A DNA stretch of 64,000 nt from Candidatus Latescibacterota bacterium (GCA_011772205.1 WVZY01000006.1:25900-89899); one strand, 5' to 3'; shown: positions 7,764 to 17,569, counted from the stretch's first letter. The notes: generated by a model not told the origin, from the sequence alone. Made by a program: numbers and translations.

Positions 7764-9022
7764 TCGTTCTTTTTATAATCGTTCTGATACTCCTTGCACT
7801 TTTCGGGATGCCGCTCTTCTCGGTCCTGGGGAGTATCGCTCTCATCGCCTTCAACCGGGCGGACATCGACATCTCATCCGTCGCCGTATCGATGTATACG
7901 CTTGCCGGCTCCCCGCTCCTCATTGCCGTGCCGCTTTTTACCTTTGCAGGATATCTCTTTGCGGAGAGTGGAGCGCCGTCGCGTCTCGTTCGTGTGTCAC
8001 GTGCTTTTTTCCCTGGTGGATTGGCCGTTGTTGCCCTGGTGTCCTGCGCCGTTTTCACGGCGTTCACCGGGGCTTCGGGAGTAACAATTATTGCGATGGG
8101 CGGGCTCCTCTTCCCCTCACTCCTCCAAGAAGGGTATTCAAAGCGCTTTTCGTTGGGGCTTGTCACCGCATCGGGCAGCCTGGGGCTTTTATTTCCTCCC
8201 AGCTTGCCATTGATCCTTTACGGTTATGTGGCGGCGGTCAGTGTGGACAAGCTGTTCCTCGCCGGACTTCTGCCCGGGATTTTGCTCGTCATCGTGCTTT
8301 CCACGTACGGGCTCTATAAGGGCAAAACAGAGGGCATCCAGAGAGAACCTTTTTCAATGAGACGGATTTTGAGCGCTTCTCGAGAAGCCGCATGGGAACT
8401 CCCGCTGCCGTTCATTGTCCTCGGCGGTATTTACAGCGGAATCATTACGGTAATGGAGGCAGCAGCCCTCACCGCTTTGTATGCGCTGGTCGCCGAAGTG
8501 CTGATCTATCGCGACATCAAACCTAGGGAGCTTCCCAGGATCATCGCAGAGAGTATGACGCTCGTCGGGGGAATCCTTTTGATTCTAGCCTGCGCGATGG
8601 GCCTCACCAATTACCTCATCGATGCGGAAGTTCCGATGCGGATTCTAGAATGGATGAAAACGTACATCACGAGCAAGTATACTTTTTTGCTATTGCTCAA
8701 CATTTTTCTTCTGATCGTCGGGTGTTTGATGGACATCTTCTCCGCTTTGATCGTTGTGGTGCCTCTCATCGTTCCGGTGGCGCTCGGATTCGGCGTGGAT
8801 CCGGTGCATCTCGGGATTATCTTCCTCACGAACCTGGAGATCGGGTACTTAACGCCGCCGGTCGGGCTCAATCTGTTCATTTCATCCTACCGGTTCGACC
8901 AGTCGGTGGTGTCTCTATATGTGGCGAGCTTGCCTTTTCTCCTGCTTCTCCTTCTCTCGCTCATCGTTATCACGTACCTGCCTGCGATCAGTCTGTTTCT
9001 GGTTCGGCTAGTGGGCGGATAG
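7760..9022 (+). CDS. dctM: TRAP transporter large permease, DctM family
   Basis: 420 residues with about 12 membrane helices, the sodium-coupled transport subunit of the TRAP system. Recognisable features are FTAFTGASGVTIIAMGGLLFP, ASGSLGLLFPPSLPLILYG and the C-terminal LTNLEIGYLTPPVGLNLFI, all DctM hallmarks. The ATG at 7760 overlaps the dctQ stop (ATGA); an apparent start at 7649 lies inside dctQ in another frame. It ends the operon with TAG after the last helix. Confidence 0.95.
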   Translation: MIVLFIIVLILLALFGMPLFSVLGSIALIAFNRADIDISSVAVSMYTLAGSPLLIAVPLFTFAGYLFAESGAPSRLVRVSRAFFPGGLAVVALVSCAVFTAFTGASGVTIIAMGGLLFPSLLQEGYSKRFSLGLVTASGSLGLLFPPSLPLILYGYVAAVSVDKLFLAGLLPGILLVIVLSTYGLYKGKTEGIQREPFSMRRILSASREAAWELPLPFIVLGGIYSGIITVMEAAALTALYALVAEVLIYRDIKPRELPRIIAESMTLVGGILLILACAMGLTNYLIDAEVPMRILEWMKTYITSKYTFLLLLNIFLLIVGCLMDIFSALIVVVPLIVPVALGFGVDPVHLGIIFLTNLEIGYLTPPVGLNLFISSYRFDQSVVSLYVASLPFLLLLLLSLIVITYLPAISLFLVRLVGG

Positions 9023-9160
9023 AATTTTCGATACGGAAGACGAGACATTTCTGATCGGCAATCCGCACTTCAAATACGAGTAGAAAAAGCCCGTCTTTCC
9101 AGGCTAGCGCCATGTGGTACAAACAGCCTGTTGTAGCGCTCGATGAGGGCGATCCGTTCG

Positions 9161-12100
9161 TTACTTCAACAAGGCCATCTTCTTCGTCCACACGATCCCG
9201 CCCGCACTCATCCTGTAGAAGTAAATTCCCGATGATACCCTTTGGCCGGAGAAATTCGTTCCATCCCACTCCGTTGAATACAATCCCGGCGCATGAATGG
9301 CATCGACCAGACGCTTGATGATGCTGCCGGTGACATCGTAAATGGTGAGCGTCACCCACGTGCTGCGATTGAGTTCATACTTGATGATAGTCCTGGGATT
9401 GAACGGATTGGGAATGTTTTGATAGAGCTTGAACTGATAGGCGAGCGGCTTATCCGGTACTGCCGTGGGCGCATCCGGCGAATCCGCGTTCGAATAACCG
9501 CTGCCATACGCCGTGGAATCTACGGCTGAAATCTTGTAGTACACCGTATCGCTGTATGCGCCCATATTCACCGTCGTATCCGGGGCCAACACGAATTGAA
9601 CGAAGTTGTCGATCGAGGGGATTAAGCCGGAGATGGTATCGCAGTATATTGCATAGGATTGAATATCGGCTTCAGGATTTCGATTCCAAGTGAGCACCAC
9701 GTCACCGGTGATCACATCCGCGATCAGATTTTTCGGATAAGAAGGTTGATCCATCACGAAGCTGTGGGAGCCGTACCATCCCATGTCACCGCGCGAGCCG
9801 TCCGGATCGTCGTAGGCGCTCGATGTGTCACCAGCATCGATCGCAGGGGAATGCACGGCGAGGTGGTAATCCACAGCGGCTGTATCCACGAAAAGTGGAT
9901 CGGAGGATATCGATCCTTCGCCCCCGCTGCACCCGCTGTAATCGCCAGCGCTGTTGTTCCACACGTCATTGTACTCGAGCGTTGGGAGGGGGCTGCCCGA
10001 GCAGGCAATCCCCGAGCCCACTGAATTTACAACGATGTTGTTGAACACGTTGATGCCCGAGCTGTTTAGAAAGAGGCCTGCTGACCCTGACCCACTATGC
10101 GTATTCCGGTCCAAGGTGTTGCCTATGAAATCTCCAGCTCCGAGCTTGGTGGCATAGAAGGCACCGCTCGATGCGCTTGCATTATTTCCAACGAACAGGT
10201 TGTGCCTGATGTATGCGTCTCCGGCATCGGCGTACACTCCCCCTCCGATCATTGAGCTGTTCCACATGAAATCGCAGGATCGGATCGTTACCGCTGAAGT
10301 ATCGCCCGCCCCAACGGCACCTCCGAAAACCGCCGAGCTGTTCCGGAGAAATTTGACGCCGTCGAGTGTGACATCGGATCCGATCAAACTAGCGCCGCCG
10401 CCAGCGGAGGTGGTCTGGTTATAGGACAATACACCGCCGTTCATAGTGATGCTGCAGTTATTCACATATATCCCTCCGCCCTCACTTGCGCCGGCATTCC
10501 CATCGATCGTGTTTCCGCTGAGCGATACACTCGGGCAGTTTTTGAGATAAATCCCAGCCCCGCTGGGCGTCGTGGTCATCTGCTGAAGCTGATTTCCCGA
10601 GACAACGTTGTCGTTGACCGTTCCACTGCAGCCATAGAGATAAACACCGCCGCCAACTTCGGAAACATTTCCCCAGATGCTGTTGTTATGGACATCCACT
10701 GTGCTGTTATAAGCGAAAATCCCTCCGCCCGCACTGAAGCTGCCACCGTTCTGTGCATCGCAAGTGTGGATCTCGCAGTTCGAAACCGTCGCCTCGCTGT
10801 TGACAATCATGACGCCGCCGCCGTAGTAACCGTTCTGCGGTTGCGTGCTGTAACTCCCCTGCCCGTTTTGAATGACAAAGCCGTCGACAACCACAGGAGC
10901 TGTCGATCCGATCACTATATTACCGGTCATATCGAGAACCGTCTTCCCGCTGACGAGATCCCGCCCGGTGAAGTTATCGATCCAACCGCCGTACAGCCCA
11001 ACGCCTTTAGCGATATTTAGCGAGATGTTGGTCAATGTGGTCGATGCTACGAGGACTGAATCCCCTTCCACGGCGGCTGAAATTGCATTGCTGATCGTGA
11101 CCGCCGCATTCTCCGGTGTGATATAAGGAAAAACATTGTTGCCGGATGGTGAGCTGTAGTGCCTGGTGGTTGGTCTGATCTCGAAACCTGCAAAAATAGT
11201 ATCGGCTTGGAGGTCCCGGTTTTTCACGATCATGTTCCGCACCCCCGGAACGGCGGCGTTATCTATCGAGATCTCCACGATCAGGGTTTCCGGGCTCACC
11301 AGAGTGCTCTGATTGAATGTCACTCCCGCGCCCAATTCGACGAACGCGCCGTATAAAAAGTCGCTTCCGATAATGGTGATCGTTGCATCGAGACCTTGAT
11401 ACTGGCTTGTCGGATTGCAGGTGCTCGCAGTGGGCGGCGTGAGCGGTGGAGGCGCGCAGGGGGAGATAAACCAGCCCACGTGCCCGGGAGTGTACGAGCA
11501 GAGCGTAAACGAGTTCGATTTCATCATGCAAGGGAGGGAGGCAGGATTGCAGTATTCGCAGTTGCCGTTATCTACTTCGTTTCTGCATCCTCCACAACTC
11601 GTGCAACCGCCGTAACCTTCTTCGTAATACTCGTCGCAAGCATAAAAGATATGTCCGGTTTCGTGCGTGAAAACCTGCTCAGGCGCCCAACTGAAGCTTC
11701 TATATAGCAGAAACGTATAGGGCCCCCCCCAATAGGCCGCAGCCGCATAGCCGTTTGTGAACCGATTCGGGGATCCCGGAGGGTTGTACGCGACGAATGC
11801 CGAATATGACCGATCCGTTCCATAGTTCGATCGCTGCCAGGTATTGAACGCGGTCACCTTACTTATATAAGTTCCTGACGTGTAACCGAAGTTCGTGATG
11901 ACGTTGTTGACCCAGTACTGCTGGTAACTGGAAGAATGGAGGATCGGCTCGTACCACTGCTGGCACCGCGGATCGGTAGCCGGATAGTAACGAACGAAAA
12001 AGGCCACCCAGCAGTTGGAATAGTCGTTCGATTGAGCCGACCACCAGGCGAGCCCCGTATTCACGCCATTCAAATAGTCCTGCATGTGAGCTTCGGTCCA

Positions 12101-12757
12101 TGTATATCGATCCGGGTCCGAGCCGCTCCCGTCGCTTTCCACAAAGAATACCGTTAGGGCCACGGTGCCCGTCATGTAATCGCTGTTCCCCATGACTTCC
12201 TGTCCGGACCTCCTGATGAGCAGTCCGTCTTCCCGGAGCTTCTCGATGTCCAACCCGGCTTGCCTGAGGTTTTCGATGTAAGATGCTTCATCGATCTCCG
12301 GGGGATCCAGTGCATCGGGCTGCACGATGAGGTTCCCCTCCGCTTCGGCGGCTTGCTTATGTGCCCGGTACTCCATTTGAATCTCGCGGCGAACGGCGGC
12401 GTTGAAGTAATCGAGCATCATTCGTGTCTGCCGGTCTTCTGCCTTCACTTCACCGGGAGCTACATCCGTATAAAAGATATCTTTGATCCCCGCCGTCCCA
12501 ATAAGCTCATCCCTCATCTCGAAAGGCACCCAACCCATCAGGATCGATGGGGGTGACATGATGCAAATTCTCCCGCCGCGGGCCTGTATTTCCTCCCGTG
12601 CGCGGTGCAGAGAGGGAATATCCTCCGTTTCCAGAACAACGAGAGTAAAACCATCCAGCCAGGGCATATCGTCCGGATTGGCCTGAGAGGCAGCGGATCC
12701 AGGAGCGAAAACCAATACGAAAACTGCGACGATGTGTAGAGGAATGAGTGATTTCAT
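9161..12757 (-). CDS. Secreted zinc metalloprotease / beta-helix protein with FlgD-like C-terminal tail
   Basis: 1198 residues. Signal peptide (MKSLIPLHIVAVFVLVFAPG), pro-region, then a catalytic-type domain with HETGHIFYACDEYY (His365 first), an HExxH zinc motif followed by CDE, and a Cys-rich segment (CTSCGGCRNEVDNGNCEYC). Next come an IPT/TIG-like domain (about 450-550), a right-handed parallel beta-helix of many short repeats (NNSIWGN, GNTIDGNAG, NSSMIGGGV; about 560-1000), a fibronectin-III-like segment and a C-terminal NIPNPFNPRTIIKYEL FlgD-like domain ending in VWTKKMALLK. Such tails mark secreted or surface proteins in candidate phyla related to Bacteroidetes. GGAGGT 7 nt before the ATG at 12757 fixes the start. 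Protease activity is inferred from the motif only. Confidence 0.85.
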   Translation of the reverse strand: MKSLIPLHIVAVFVLVFAPGSAASQANPDDMPWLDGFTLVVLETEDIPSLHRAREEIQARGGRICIMSPPSILMGWVPFEMRDELIGTAGIKDIFYTDVAPGEVKAEDRQTRMMLDYFNAAVRREIQMEYRAHKQAAEAEGNLIVQPDALDPPEIDEASYIENLRQAGLDIEKLREDGLLIRRSGQEVMGNSDYMTGTVALTVFFVESDGSGSDPDRYTWTEAHMQDYLNGVNTGLAWWSAQSNDYSNCWVAFFVRYYPATDPRCQQWYEPILHSSSYQQYWVNNVITNFGYTSGTYISKVTAFNTWQRSNYGTDRSYSAFVAYNPPGSPNRFTNGYAAAAYWGGPYTFLLYRSFSWAPEQVFTHETGHIFYACDEYYEEGYGGCTSCGGCRNEVDNGNCEYCNPASLPCMMKSNSFTLCSYTPGHVGWFISPCAPPPLTPPTASTCNPTSQYQGLDATITIIGSDFLYGAFVELGAGVTFNQSTLVSPETLIVEISIDNAAVPGVRNMIVKNRDLQADTIFAGFEIRPTTRHYSSPSGNNVFPYITPENAAVTISNAISAAVEGDSVLVASTTLTNISLNIAKGVGLYGGWIDNFTGRDLVSGKTVLDMTGNIVIGSTAPVVVDGFVIQNGQGSYSTQPQNGYYGGGVMIVNSEATVSNCEIHTCDAQNGGSFSAGGGIFAYNSTVDVHNNSIWGNVSEVGGGVYLYGCSGTVNDNVVSGNQLQQMTTTPSGAGIYLKNCPSVSLSGNTIDGNAGASEGGGIYVNNCSITMNGGVLSYNQTTSAGGGASLIGSDVTLDGVKFLRNSSAVFGGAVGAGDTSAVTIRSCDFMWNSSMIGGGVYADAGDAYIRHNLFVGNNASASSGAFYATKLGAGDFIGNTLDRNTHSGSGSAGLFLNSSGINVFNNIVVNSVGSGIACSGSPLPTLEYNDVWNNSAGDYSGCSGGEGSISSDPLFVDTAAVDYHLAVHSPAIDAGDTSSAYDDPDGSRGDMGWYGSHSFVMDQPSYPKNLIADVITGDVVLTWNRNPEADIQSYAIYCDTISGLIPSIDNFVQFVLAPDTTVNMGAYSDTVYYKISAVDSTAYGSGYSNADSPDAPTAVPDKPLAYQFKLYQNIPNPFNPRTIIKYELNRSTWVTLTIYDVTGSIIKRLVDAIHAPGLYSTEWDGTNFSGQRVSSGIYFYRMSAGGIVWTKKMALLK

Positions 12758-12834
12758 GCGCGACCTCCAGGCATCTTGAACCCACCGATTCGGAAGTTCC
12801 TTCAACTAGCGGGAATTTTATGGCATCCCAAGCT

Positions 12835-12863
12835 ATATTAACATAAAGAGATGCCCAGTGCAA
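12835..12863 (-). promoter_or_regulatory. Sigma70-type promoter of metalloprotease gene
   Basis: On the minus strand TTGCAC, 17 nt, TAATAT; leader of about 70 nt to the ATG at 12757. Confidence 0.6.
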
Positions 12864-12916
12864 AACATGTGTGGAGCAATTTCTCGACCAGCAAAATAAC
12901 GCTTTTCAAACGATAG

Positions 12917-12943
12917 AAAAAAGGGGGGGGTCATAGACCCCCC
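12917..12943 (-). terminator. Rho-independent terminator of peroxiredoxin gene
   Basis: On the minus strand, an 8-bp stem (GGGGGGTC with GACCCCCC) around a 3-nt loop, two further C residues and six T residues. It lies 28 nt beyond the second stop codon (12971) of the peroxiredoxin frame, where an intact gene would end. Confidence 0.88.
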
Positions 12944-13033
12944 GATGAGAAATTTCTTCTCTCTCCGCGGCTAGCCGAAGAGTTTTTCGCCCGGCGTCCA
13001 CTCGCATCCGGTGAGCCCGCCGGCCTGCAGAGC

Positions 13034-13489
13034 CTAGAGCGTCCGAAGCGTCTCGGTGATACTCCTGCCGGTGTCGAGATCGTTTATTGTATAGCTCCGG
13101 ACGATTCCTTCCGGATCGATAATGAACGTCCCACGCAGAGCGATTCCCTTGTCTTTCACGAGGACATCGTAAGCATCGCTGACCTCGAGGGATGTGTCGC
13201 TCAGGAGCGGGAACTGGACGTCACCGAGCCCGTGCTCGATCCAGGCCTTGTGTGTGTAAACGCTGTCGGTGCTGGCACCAACGACCTCTGCACCCAGCTT
13301 CTTGAATTCTCCATAATGCTCATTGAAGCCCCTAATTTCGGTGGAGCATACAAACGTAAAATCCAGCGGCCAGAAGAACAACACAACCCACTTTCCCTGG
13401 AAATCGGATAGTTTAATGTCCTTGAATTCACCGTTGACAACCGCCTGTCCTTTGAATTCAGGCGCTTTCTCACCTACTTTGACCGACAT
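13034..13489 (-). CDS. Peroxiredoxin (AhpC/TSA), cut short by in-frame TAG
   Basis: Thiol peroxidase of the 2-Cys peroxiredoxin type. The start MSVKVGEKAPEFKG has GGGAG 8 nt upstream; an upstream ATG (13507) is less likely. The peroxidatic cysteine is in FTFVCSTEI (usual form VCPTEI), followed by GASTDSVYTHKAW, QFPLLSD and GTFIIDPEGIVR. The frame stops at TAG (13034-13036) after ETLRTL, but continues in the same frame to a second TAG at 12971-12973 with ALQAGGLTGCEWTPGEKLFG, which is the normal family C-terminus and holds the only candidate resolving cysteine. The first TAG stands where the family usually has Gln (CAG). The 151-residue product therefore lacks the resolving Cys unless the codon is read through or is a sequence error. 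Confidence 0.88.
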   Translation of the reverse strand: MSVKVGEKAPEFKGQAVVNGEFKDIKLSDFQGKWVVLFFWPLDFTFVCSTEIRGFNEHYGEFKKLGAEVVGASTDSVYTHKAWIEHGLGDVQFPLLSDTSLEVSDAYDVLVKDKGIALRGTFIIDPEGIVRSYTINDLDTGRSITETLRTL

Positions 13490-13557
13490 TGAGAGCACTC
13501 CCTTCATGATAGTTATAACAGTCCCTTATTGTCGAACTTGCTGGAATTAGAGTCGGA

Positions 13558-13586
13558 AATATATTACATCACCTCCACCCTGTCAA
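13558..13586 (-). promoter_or_regulatory. Sigma70-type promoter of peroxiredoxin gene
   Basis: On the minus strand TTGACA, 17 nt, TATATT, a near-consensus promoter; leader of about 60 nt to the ATG at 13489. Confidence 0.75.
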
Positions 13587-13749
13587 CAGACCCCAATTGG
13601 TTTTTCTCCAGATGCTCCATCCCGGCGGGATCATTGCAAATTACCCGCCTGGGCCGGACAGGGCGTGCCGCCCGAGAAGCCGCCAAGCCCCCTGCCCGGG
13701 AATCGGCCAAATCCTCACCCGACACCTGCCACGCGATCGGAAGTTCAGC

Positions 13750-13778
13750 TTGAAGTAGCGCCAAAAAAGGTGTATTGT
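13750..13778 (+). promoter_or_regulatory. Possible promoter of malic enzyme gene
   Basis: TTGAAG, 17 nt, TATTGT, ending about 54 nt before the ATG at 13832. The rest of the 340-nt divergent region 13490-13831 holds the peroxiredoxin promoter and no recognised gene. Confidence 0.4.
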
Positions 13779-13831
13779 GCATCGGTTGGGAAGAGTCCAA
13801 CTTCCAAAAGCCAATAAGGAGATGATGGGAA

Positions 13832-16093
13832 ATGTCATTGAATGCAGAAGCCTTGGAATACCACGTACGCGGTCGACACGGAAAAATTGAGGTCACCCCC
13901 ACGAAGCCGTGCATCACTCAGCGCGATTTATCTCTCGCTTACACACCGGGCGTTGCAGCGCCGTGCCTCGAAATCGAGAAAAATCATGACGATGTTTTCA
14001 GATACACAGCGCGTGGGAATCTCGTGGCAGTCATATCCAATGGGACCGCCGTTTTGGGCCTGGGAAACATCGGGGCCCTGGCGTCCAAACCTGTCATGGA
14101 GGGCAAAGGCGTTTTGTTCAAGCGGTTTGCCGACGTGGATGTCTTTGATATTGAGATCGACACCGAGGATCCCGACTTGTTCGTAGAAACGGTGAAGTTG
14201 CTCGAGCCGACTTTCGGCGGGATCAACCTCGAAGACATCAAGGCACCCGAATGTTTTCATATCGAGGACCGCCTCAAGAAAGAAACCGAGATCCCGATCT
14301 TTCACGACGACCAGCACGGAACGGCGATTATTTCCGGGGCGGGCTTCATGAATGCAGTCGAACTAGTTGGAAAGGATATCGATAAGGTCAAAGTAGTTTT
14401 TAGCGGCGCAGGAGCTTCAGGCATCGCGTGCGCAAAAATTTACTGCGCACTCGGCGTAAGGAAGGAAAACCTCACGCTCTGCGACAGCAGAGGCGTTGTC
14501 TATAAGGGCCGCGATGTTGGAATGAATCCTTATAAAGAGGAATTCGCCCAAGACACAAAAAATAGAACACTCGCCGACGCTATTGAAGGAGCTGACGCAT
14601 TCATTGGTGTGTCCGTAAAAGGCATATTGAGCAAGGAAATGGTCAAGACTATGGCCAAAAATCCAATCATTTTCGCAATGGCCAATCCGGATCCAGAAAT
14701 TACTTATGAAGACGCCAAAGAAGCATGCCCTGATGCGATCGTCGCTACGGGTCGTTCCGATTACCCCAATCAGGTAAACAACGTTTTGGGCTTCCCGTTC
14801 ATCTTCCGCGGTGCCCTCGACGTGAGAGCAAAAGCGATCAACGAAGAAATGAAAATTGCCGCTTCCCATGCACTTGCCAAATTGGCGAAAGAAGACGTCC
14901 CGGACTCAGTAAGACGGGCATACGGAGGCGAAGCCATCAAGTTCGGGAAGGACTACATTATCCCGAAGCCGTTCGATTCGCGAGTGCTGCTCTGGGAGGC
15001 TGCTGCGGTTGCACAAGCGGCAATGGATACCGGAGTTGCCAGAATCCAGCTGGACATGGATGAGTATCACGATCGCCTCATCGGTCTCCTCAGCAAATCC
15101 CAGGCACTGATGTCCGTCGTGGAGCGCCGGGCGGTCAAGCATCCGAAAACCGTTGTGTTCCCCGAAGGAGAGAGCGAGAAGATCATCCGCGCAAGCAAAC
15201 TCTTGGCGGACGAGAAAGCCGCCAAACCCATTCTCATTGGGAATCCAAAGGTCATCAATGAGAAGTTACAACAGCTCGGTTTGAGTGCGGAGGATATCGA
15301 GGTCATTCAACCTCAGCGCTATGAGAAGTTCGACGAGTACTGCGAAGACTTCTATTCGCTGAGGTGCAGGCATGGGATCACCCACGATGAGGCGCGGGAA
15401 TTCATGCTGAAGAACAACCACTTTGCAAGCATGATGGTCCATAAAGGAGAAGCCGATTGTCTCATATCGGGAGTCACGCAATACTACCCGGAGAGCATCC
15501 GACCGGCGCTCAAGATTATCGGCCCGAGAAAAGCCGGCGGAAGAGTGGCCGCCGCCCACGTGATGGTGCTAAAGAACCAGGTCTACTTCTTCGCCGACAC
15601 CTCGGTGATCATCGAACCGACCGAGGAGGACCTGGTGGAGATTGCCATCCTCACCGCCGAGCTGGCGCGGAGTTTCCAGATATCACCGCGCGTTGCGATA
15701 CTTTCGTTTTCGAATTTCGGGAGCGTTGTCCATCCACTGGCCAAAAAGGCACAGAAAGCCACCGAGCTGGTGAAAAAACGCGATCCGGACTTGGAAATCG
15801 ACGGAGAAATGCACGTCGAAACGGCGCTCCTCCCTGAAGTCCAGTCGTTCTTCCCTTGCTGTGAGTTGAAGGGCCCTGCGAACGTACTGATATTCCCAGA
15901 CTTGCAGTCTGCGAACATTGGATACAAGCTGATTCAAACAGTTGCGGGTGCCGAGGTCATCGGACCGATCCTCATGGGAATGAGGAAACCAGCGCATATC
16001 TTGATACGGGGTTCCGATGTGAGGGATATCGTGAACCTCGCCATCATCGGATCGGTCCAGGCAATCGAGAACGATGCCAATCATAAAGATTAG
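13832..16093 (+). CDS. maeB: NADP-type malic enzyme with phosphotransacetylase-like domain (MaeB)
   Basis: Oxidative decarboxylation of malate to pyruvate in the cytoplasm. 753 residues, the normal size of the MaeB fusion. The malic enzyme part (1 to about 420) has [44 protein letters not shown] and the nucleotide-binding [16 protein letters not shown]. The C-terminal part (about 430-753) is a Pta-like domain ([38 protein letters not shown]) that in this family is regulatory (acetyl-CoA-responsive) rather than a proven transacetylase. GGAGATGATGGGAA precedes the ATG. With the PEP carboxykinase at 36.3 kb it gives a C4-to-C3 branch point. Confidence 0.96.
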   Translation: MSLNAEALEYHVRGRHGKIEVTPTKPCITQRDLSLAYTPGVAAPCLEIEKNHDDVFRYTARGNLVAVISNGTAVLGLGNIGALASKPVMEGKGVLFKRFADVDVFDIEIDTEDPDLFVETVKLLEPTFGGINLEDIKAPECFHIEDRLKKETEIPIFHDDQHGTAIISGAGFMNAVELVGKDIDKVKVVFSGAGASGIACAKIYCALGVRKENLTLCDSRGVVYKGRDVGMNPYKEEFAQDTKNRTLADAIEGADAFIGVSVKGILSKEMVKTMAKNPIIFAMANPDPEITYEDAKEACPDAIVATGRSDYPNQVNNVLGFPFIFRGALDVRAKAINEEMKIAASHALAKLAKEDVPDSVRRAYGGEAIKFGKDYIIPKPFDSRVLLWEAAAVAQAAMDTGVARIQLDMDEYHDRLIGLLSKSQALMSVVERRAVKHPKTVVFPEGESEKIIRASKLLADEKAAKPILIGNPKVINEKLQQLGLSAEDIEVIQPQRYEKFDEYCEDFYSLRCRHGITHDEAREFMLKNNHFASMMVHKGEADCLISGVTQYYPESIRPALKIIGPRKAGGRVAAAHVMVLKNQVYFFADTSVIIEPTEEDLVEIAILTAELARSFQISPRVAILSFSNFGSVVHPLAKKAQKATELVKKRDPDLEIDGEMHVETALLPEVQSFFPCCELKGPANVLIFPDLQSANIGYKLIQTVAGAEVIGPILMGMRKPAHILIRGSDVRDIVNLAIIGSVQAIENDANHKD

Positions 16094-16106
16094 CAGCACG
16101 ATGGTT

Positions 16107-16129
16107 AAAACACCCGGTCGATTTCGGGT
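16107..16129 (-). terminator. Weak terminator candidate after activase-partner gene
   Basis: On the minus strand ACCCG, 8-nt loop, CGGGT, then GTTTT. The stem is only 5 bp. It lies in the convergent gap between maeB and the HgdB-like gene. Confidence 0.3.
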
Positions 16130-16282
16130 CGCACGCTTCGGTGTGAATTAACTCTATAAAAATGAGTCACGAGGGGGATGAGGCCACATTCGCGAAGCGA
16201 TAGACAGGCAGAATCCCCTCGCGATCTATGAGGAAGAATCAACGATCGGCGAGTACATCCTGACCGATGCCCCGCTTTCATC

Positions 16283-17569
16283 TCAAGCGGCGATCTTGAA
16301 ATAATAAGGGAGAGTCCTCGGGACTTGTTTTTTGCGGTGATAGTTCGCCGCAAGCTCCATAAAGATCCCCACGTCATTATCGAGGTCAACCGCCGTCCCG
16401 TCAAAGTAGAACGTCCGGATGGGGATTCCTCCATGGTCCTTGCTGACCTTCGGATAGACACCCTCGCACACGATCCCATTCATGCACGTAAACGGGCTGA
16501 TGTCCACGATGCCGTCGGCCCCTTTTCCCTGAAGATATATCGCCTTGCCGACGCTCAGCACCATCTCTCCCAGCGCACCCTTGCAGGGGAGGTAGGATTC
16601 GCTCAGATCGAGTATCTTTGTGATATCATGAGGTTCTTCATAACCTTTTAACTCTCTCTCGAAAAGCTCCAGCAGCTTGTGCTCATCACGCCGCTGGACG
16701 TAGCCCGCCAGCATGGCTTTGAGCATGTTTACCGAAAAACCCTTTCCCCGCAGTCGTAGATTCTTCTTTACTTCAGCGAGGGTGTACCACACCCACTCGG
16801 AAATGTCCGAAAGCCATGCTTCCCCGCCGTATTCTTCTATCTTTCGTATGAGATGTTCGTTGCTGAATGTGTTGAGCCGGCAGAAGATCTCCCCCACAAC
16901 TCCTATGAGAAGCCGGGGCTTCGAGAAATCCGTGTCGATTTCCTCGAAACGTCTGACTGAACGCTGCAGGGATTGGACGATGTTTAACAGCTTTGCTTTT
17001 TCCGGGACATCCCGCTCGGCGATCACCCCACAGAGGTCTTCGAGACACTCATCGTACACGTGATCTGTGCTCCCCGGCACTTTCTCATACGGACGCCGCT
17101 TGTGCAGCATGCGTCGCAACAAATCCGATGAAATTAGCGTCCACCACGTGAGTTTTCGGAAGAACGATATGTTTTCCCCTAGTTCCCGGTAACTCGTAGC
17201 ACTAGTTGGTGAAAGAACCAAGACCTCTTCATATCCCATTTTTTTGAGCGCTCTTTTCAGAAAGGGAGCGTATTGACCGAATCGACACGGACCTGTTGCC
17301 GTTGGCATAAAGAAAGCAACCCGTGATGGATCGAAATCCTCGCGCTCCACCACCTTTAAAAAGTTGCCCAGGGTTACGCGTTCGGGGTAGCACTCGTCGC
17401 CAGAGGTGTACCGCGCGGCGAGCTCCTTGGTGCGCTCATCACCAGGCGGGGAAGGATTGGCATCGATCCCTATCGCATAGAATGCTGCAGAGAAGGCTCG
17501 TGCGCTTCCATCTCCCATTCTGGGGATGTAAAGGATTCTCCCTTCGAGGGTGCTTTCCCTTGCCACCAT
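16283..17569 (-). CDS. Acyl-CoA dehydratase activase-associated protein (HgdB/COG3581-like)
   Basis: 428 residues, equivalent to the C-terminal COG3581-like part of the approximately 1400-residue activase-dehydratase fusions. It keeps RILYIPRMGDGSARAFSAAF, SGDECYPERVTLGNFLK, FFMPTATGPCRFGQYAP, LLIGVVGEIFCRLN and PCKGALGEMVLSVGKAIYLQ, with Cys residues suited to Fe-S binding as in 2-hydroxyacyl-CoA dehydratase subunits. AAGGAG 7 nt before the ATG at 17569 supports this start, which lies 100 nt inside the upstream gene in another frame, so the two are probably coupled. The substrate is unknown; the large-activase family has few characterised members. Confidence 0.82.
   Translation of the reverse strand: MVARESTLEGRILYIPRMGDGSARAFSAAFYAIGIDANPSPPGDERTKELAARYTSGDECYPERVTLGNFLKVVEREDFDPSRVAFFMPTATGPCRFGQYAPFLKRALKKMGYEEVLVLSPTSATSYRELGENISFFRKLTWWTLISSDLLRRMLHKRRPYEKVPGSTDHVYDECLEDLCGVIAERDVPEKAKLLNIVQSLQRSVRRFEEIDTDFSKPRLLIGVVGEIFCRLNTFSNEHLIRKIEEYGGEAWLSDISEWVWYTLAEVKKNLRLRGKGFSVNMLKAMLAGYVQRRDEHKLLELFERELKGYEEPHDITKILDLSESYLPCKGALGEMVLSVGKAIYLQGKGADGIVDISPFTCMNGIVCEGVYPKVSKDHGGIPIRTFYFDGTAVDLDNDVGIFMELAANYHRKKQVPRTLPYYFKIAA

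Noticed and set aside
10000..11100. CRISPR-like periodic sequence
   Set aside because: The periodicity is the codon-level trace of beta-helix repeats inside a protein-coding gene, without identical direct repeats.
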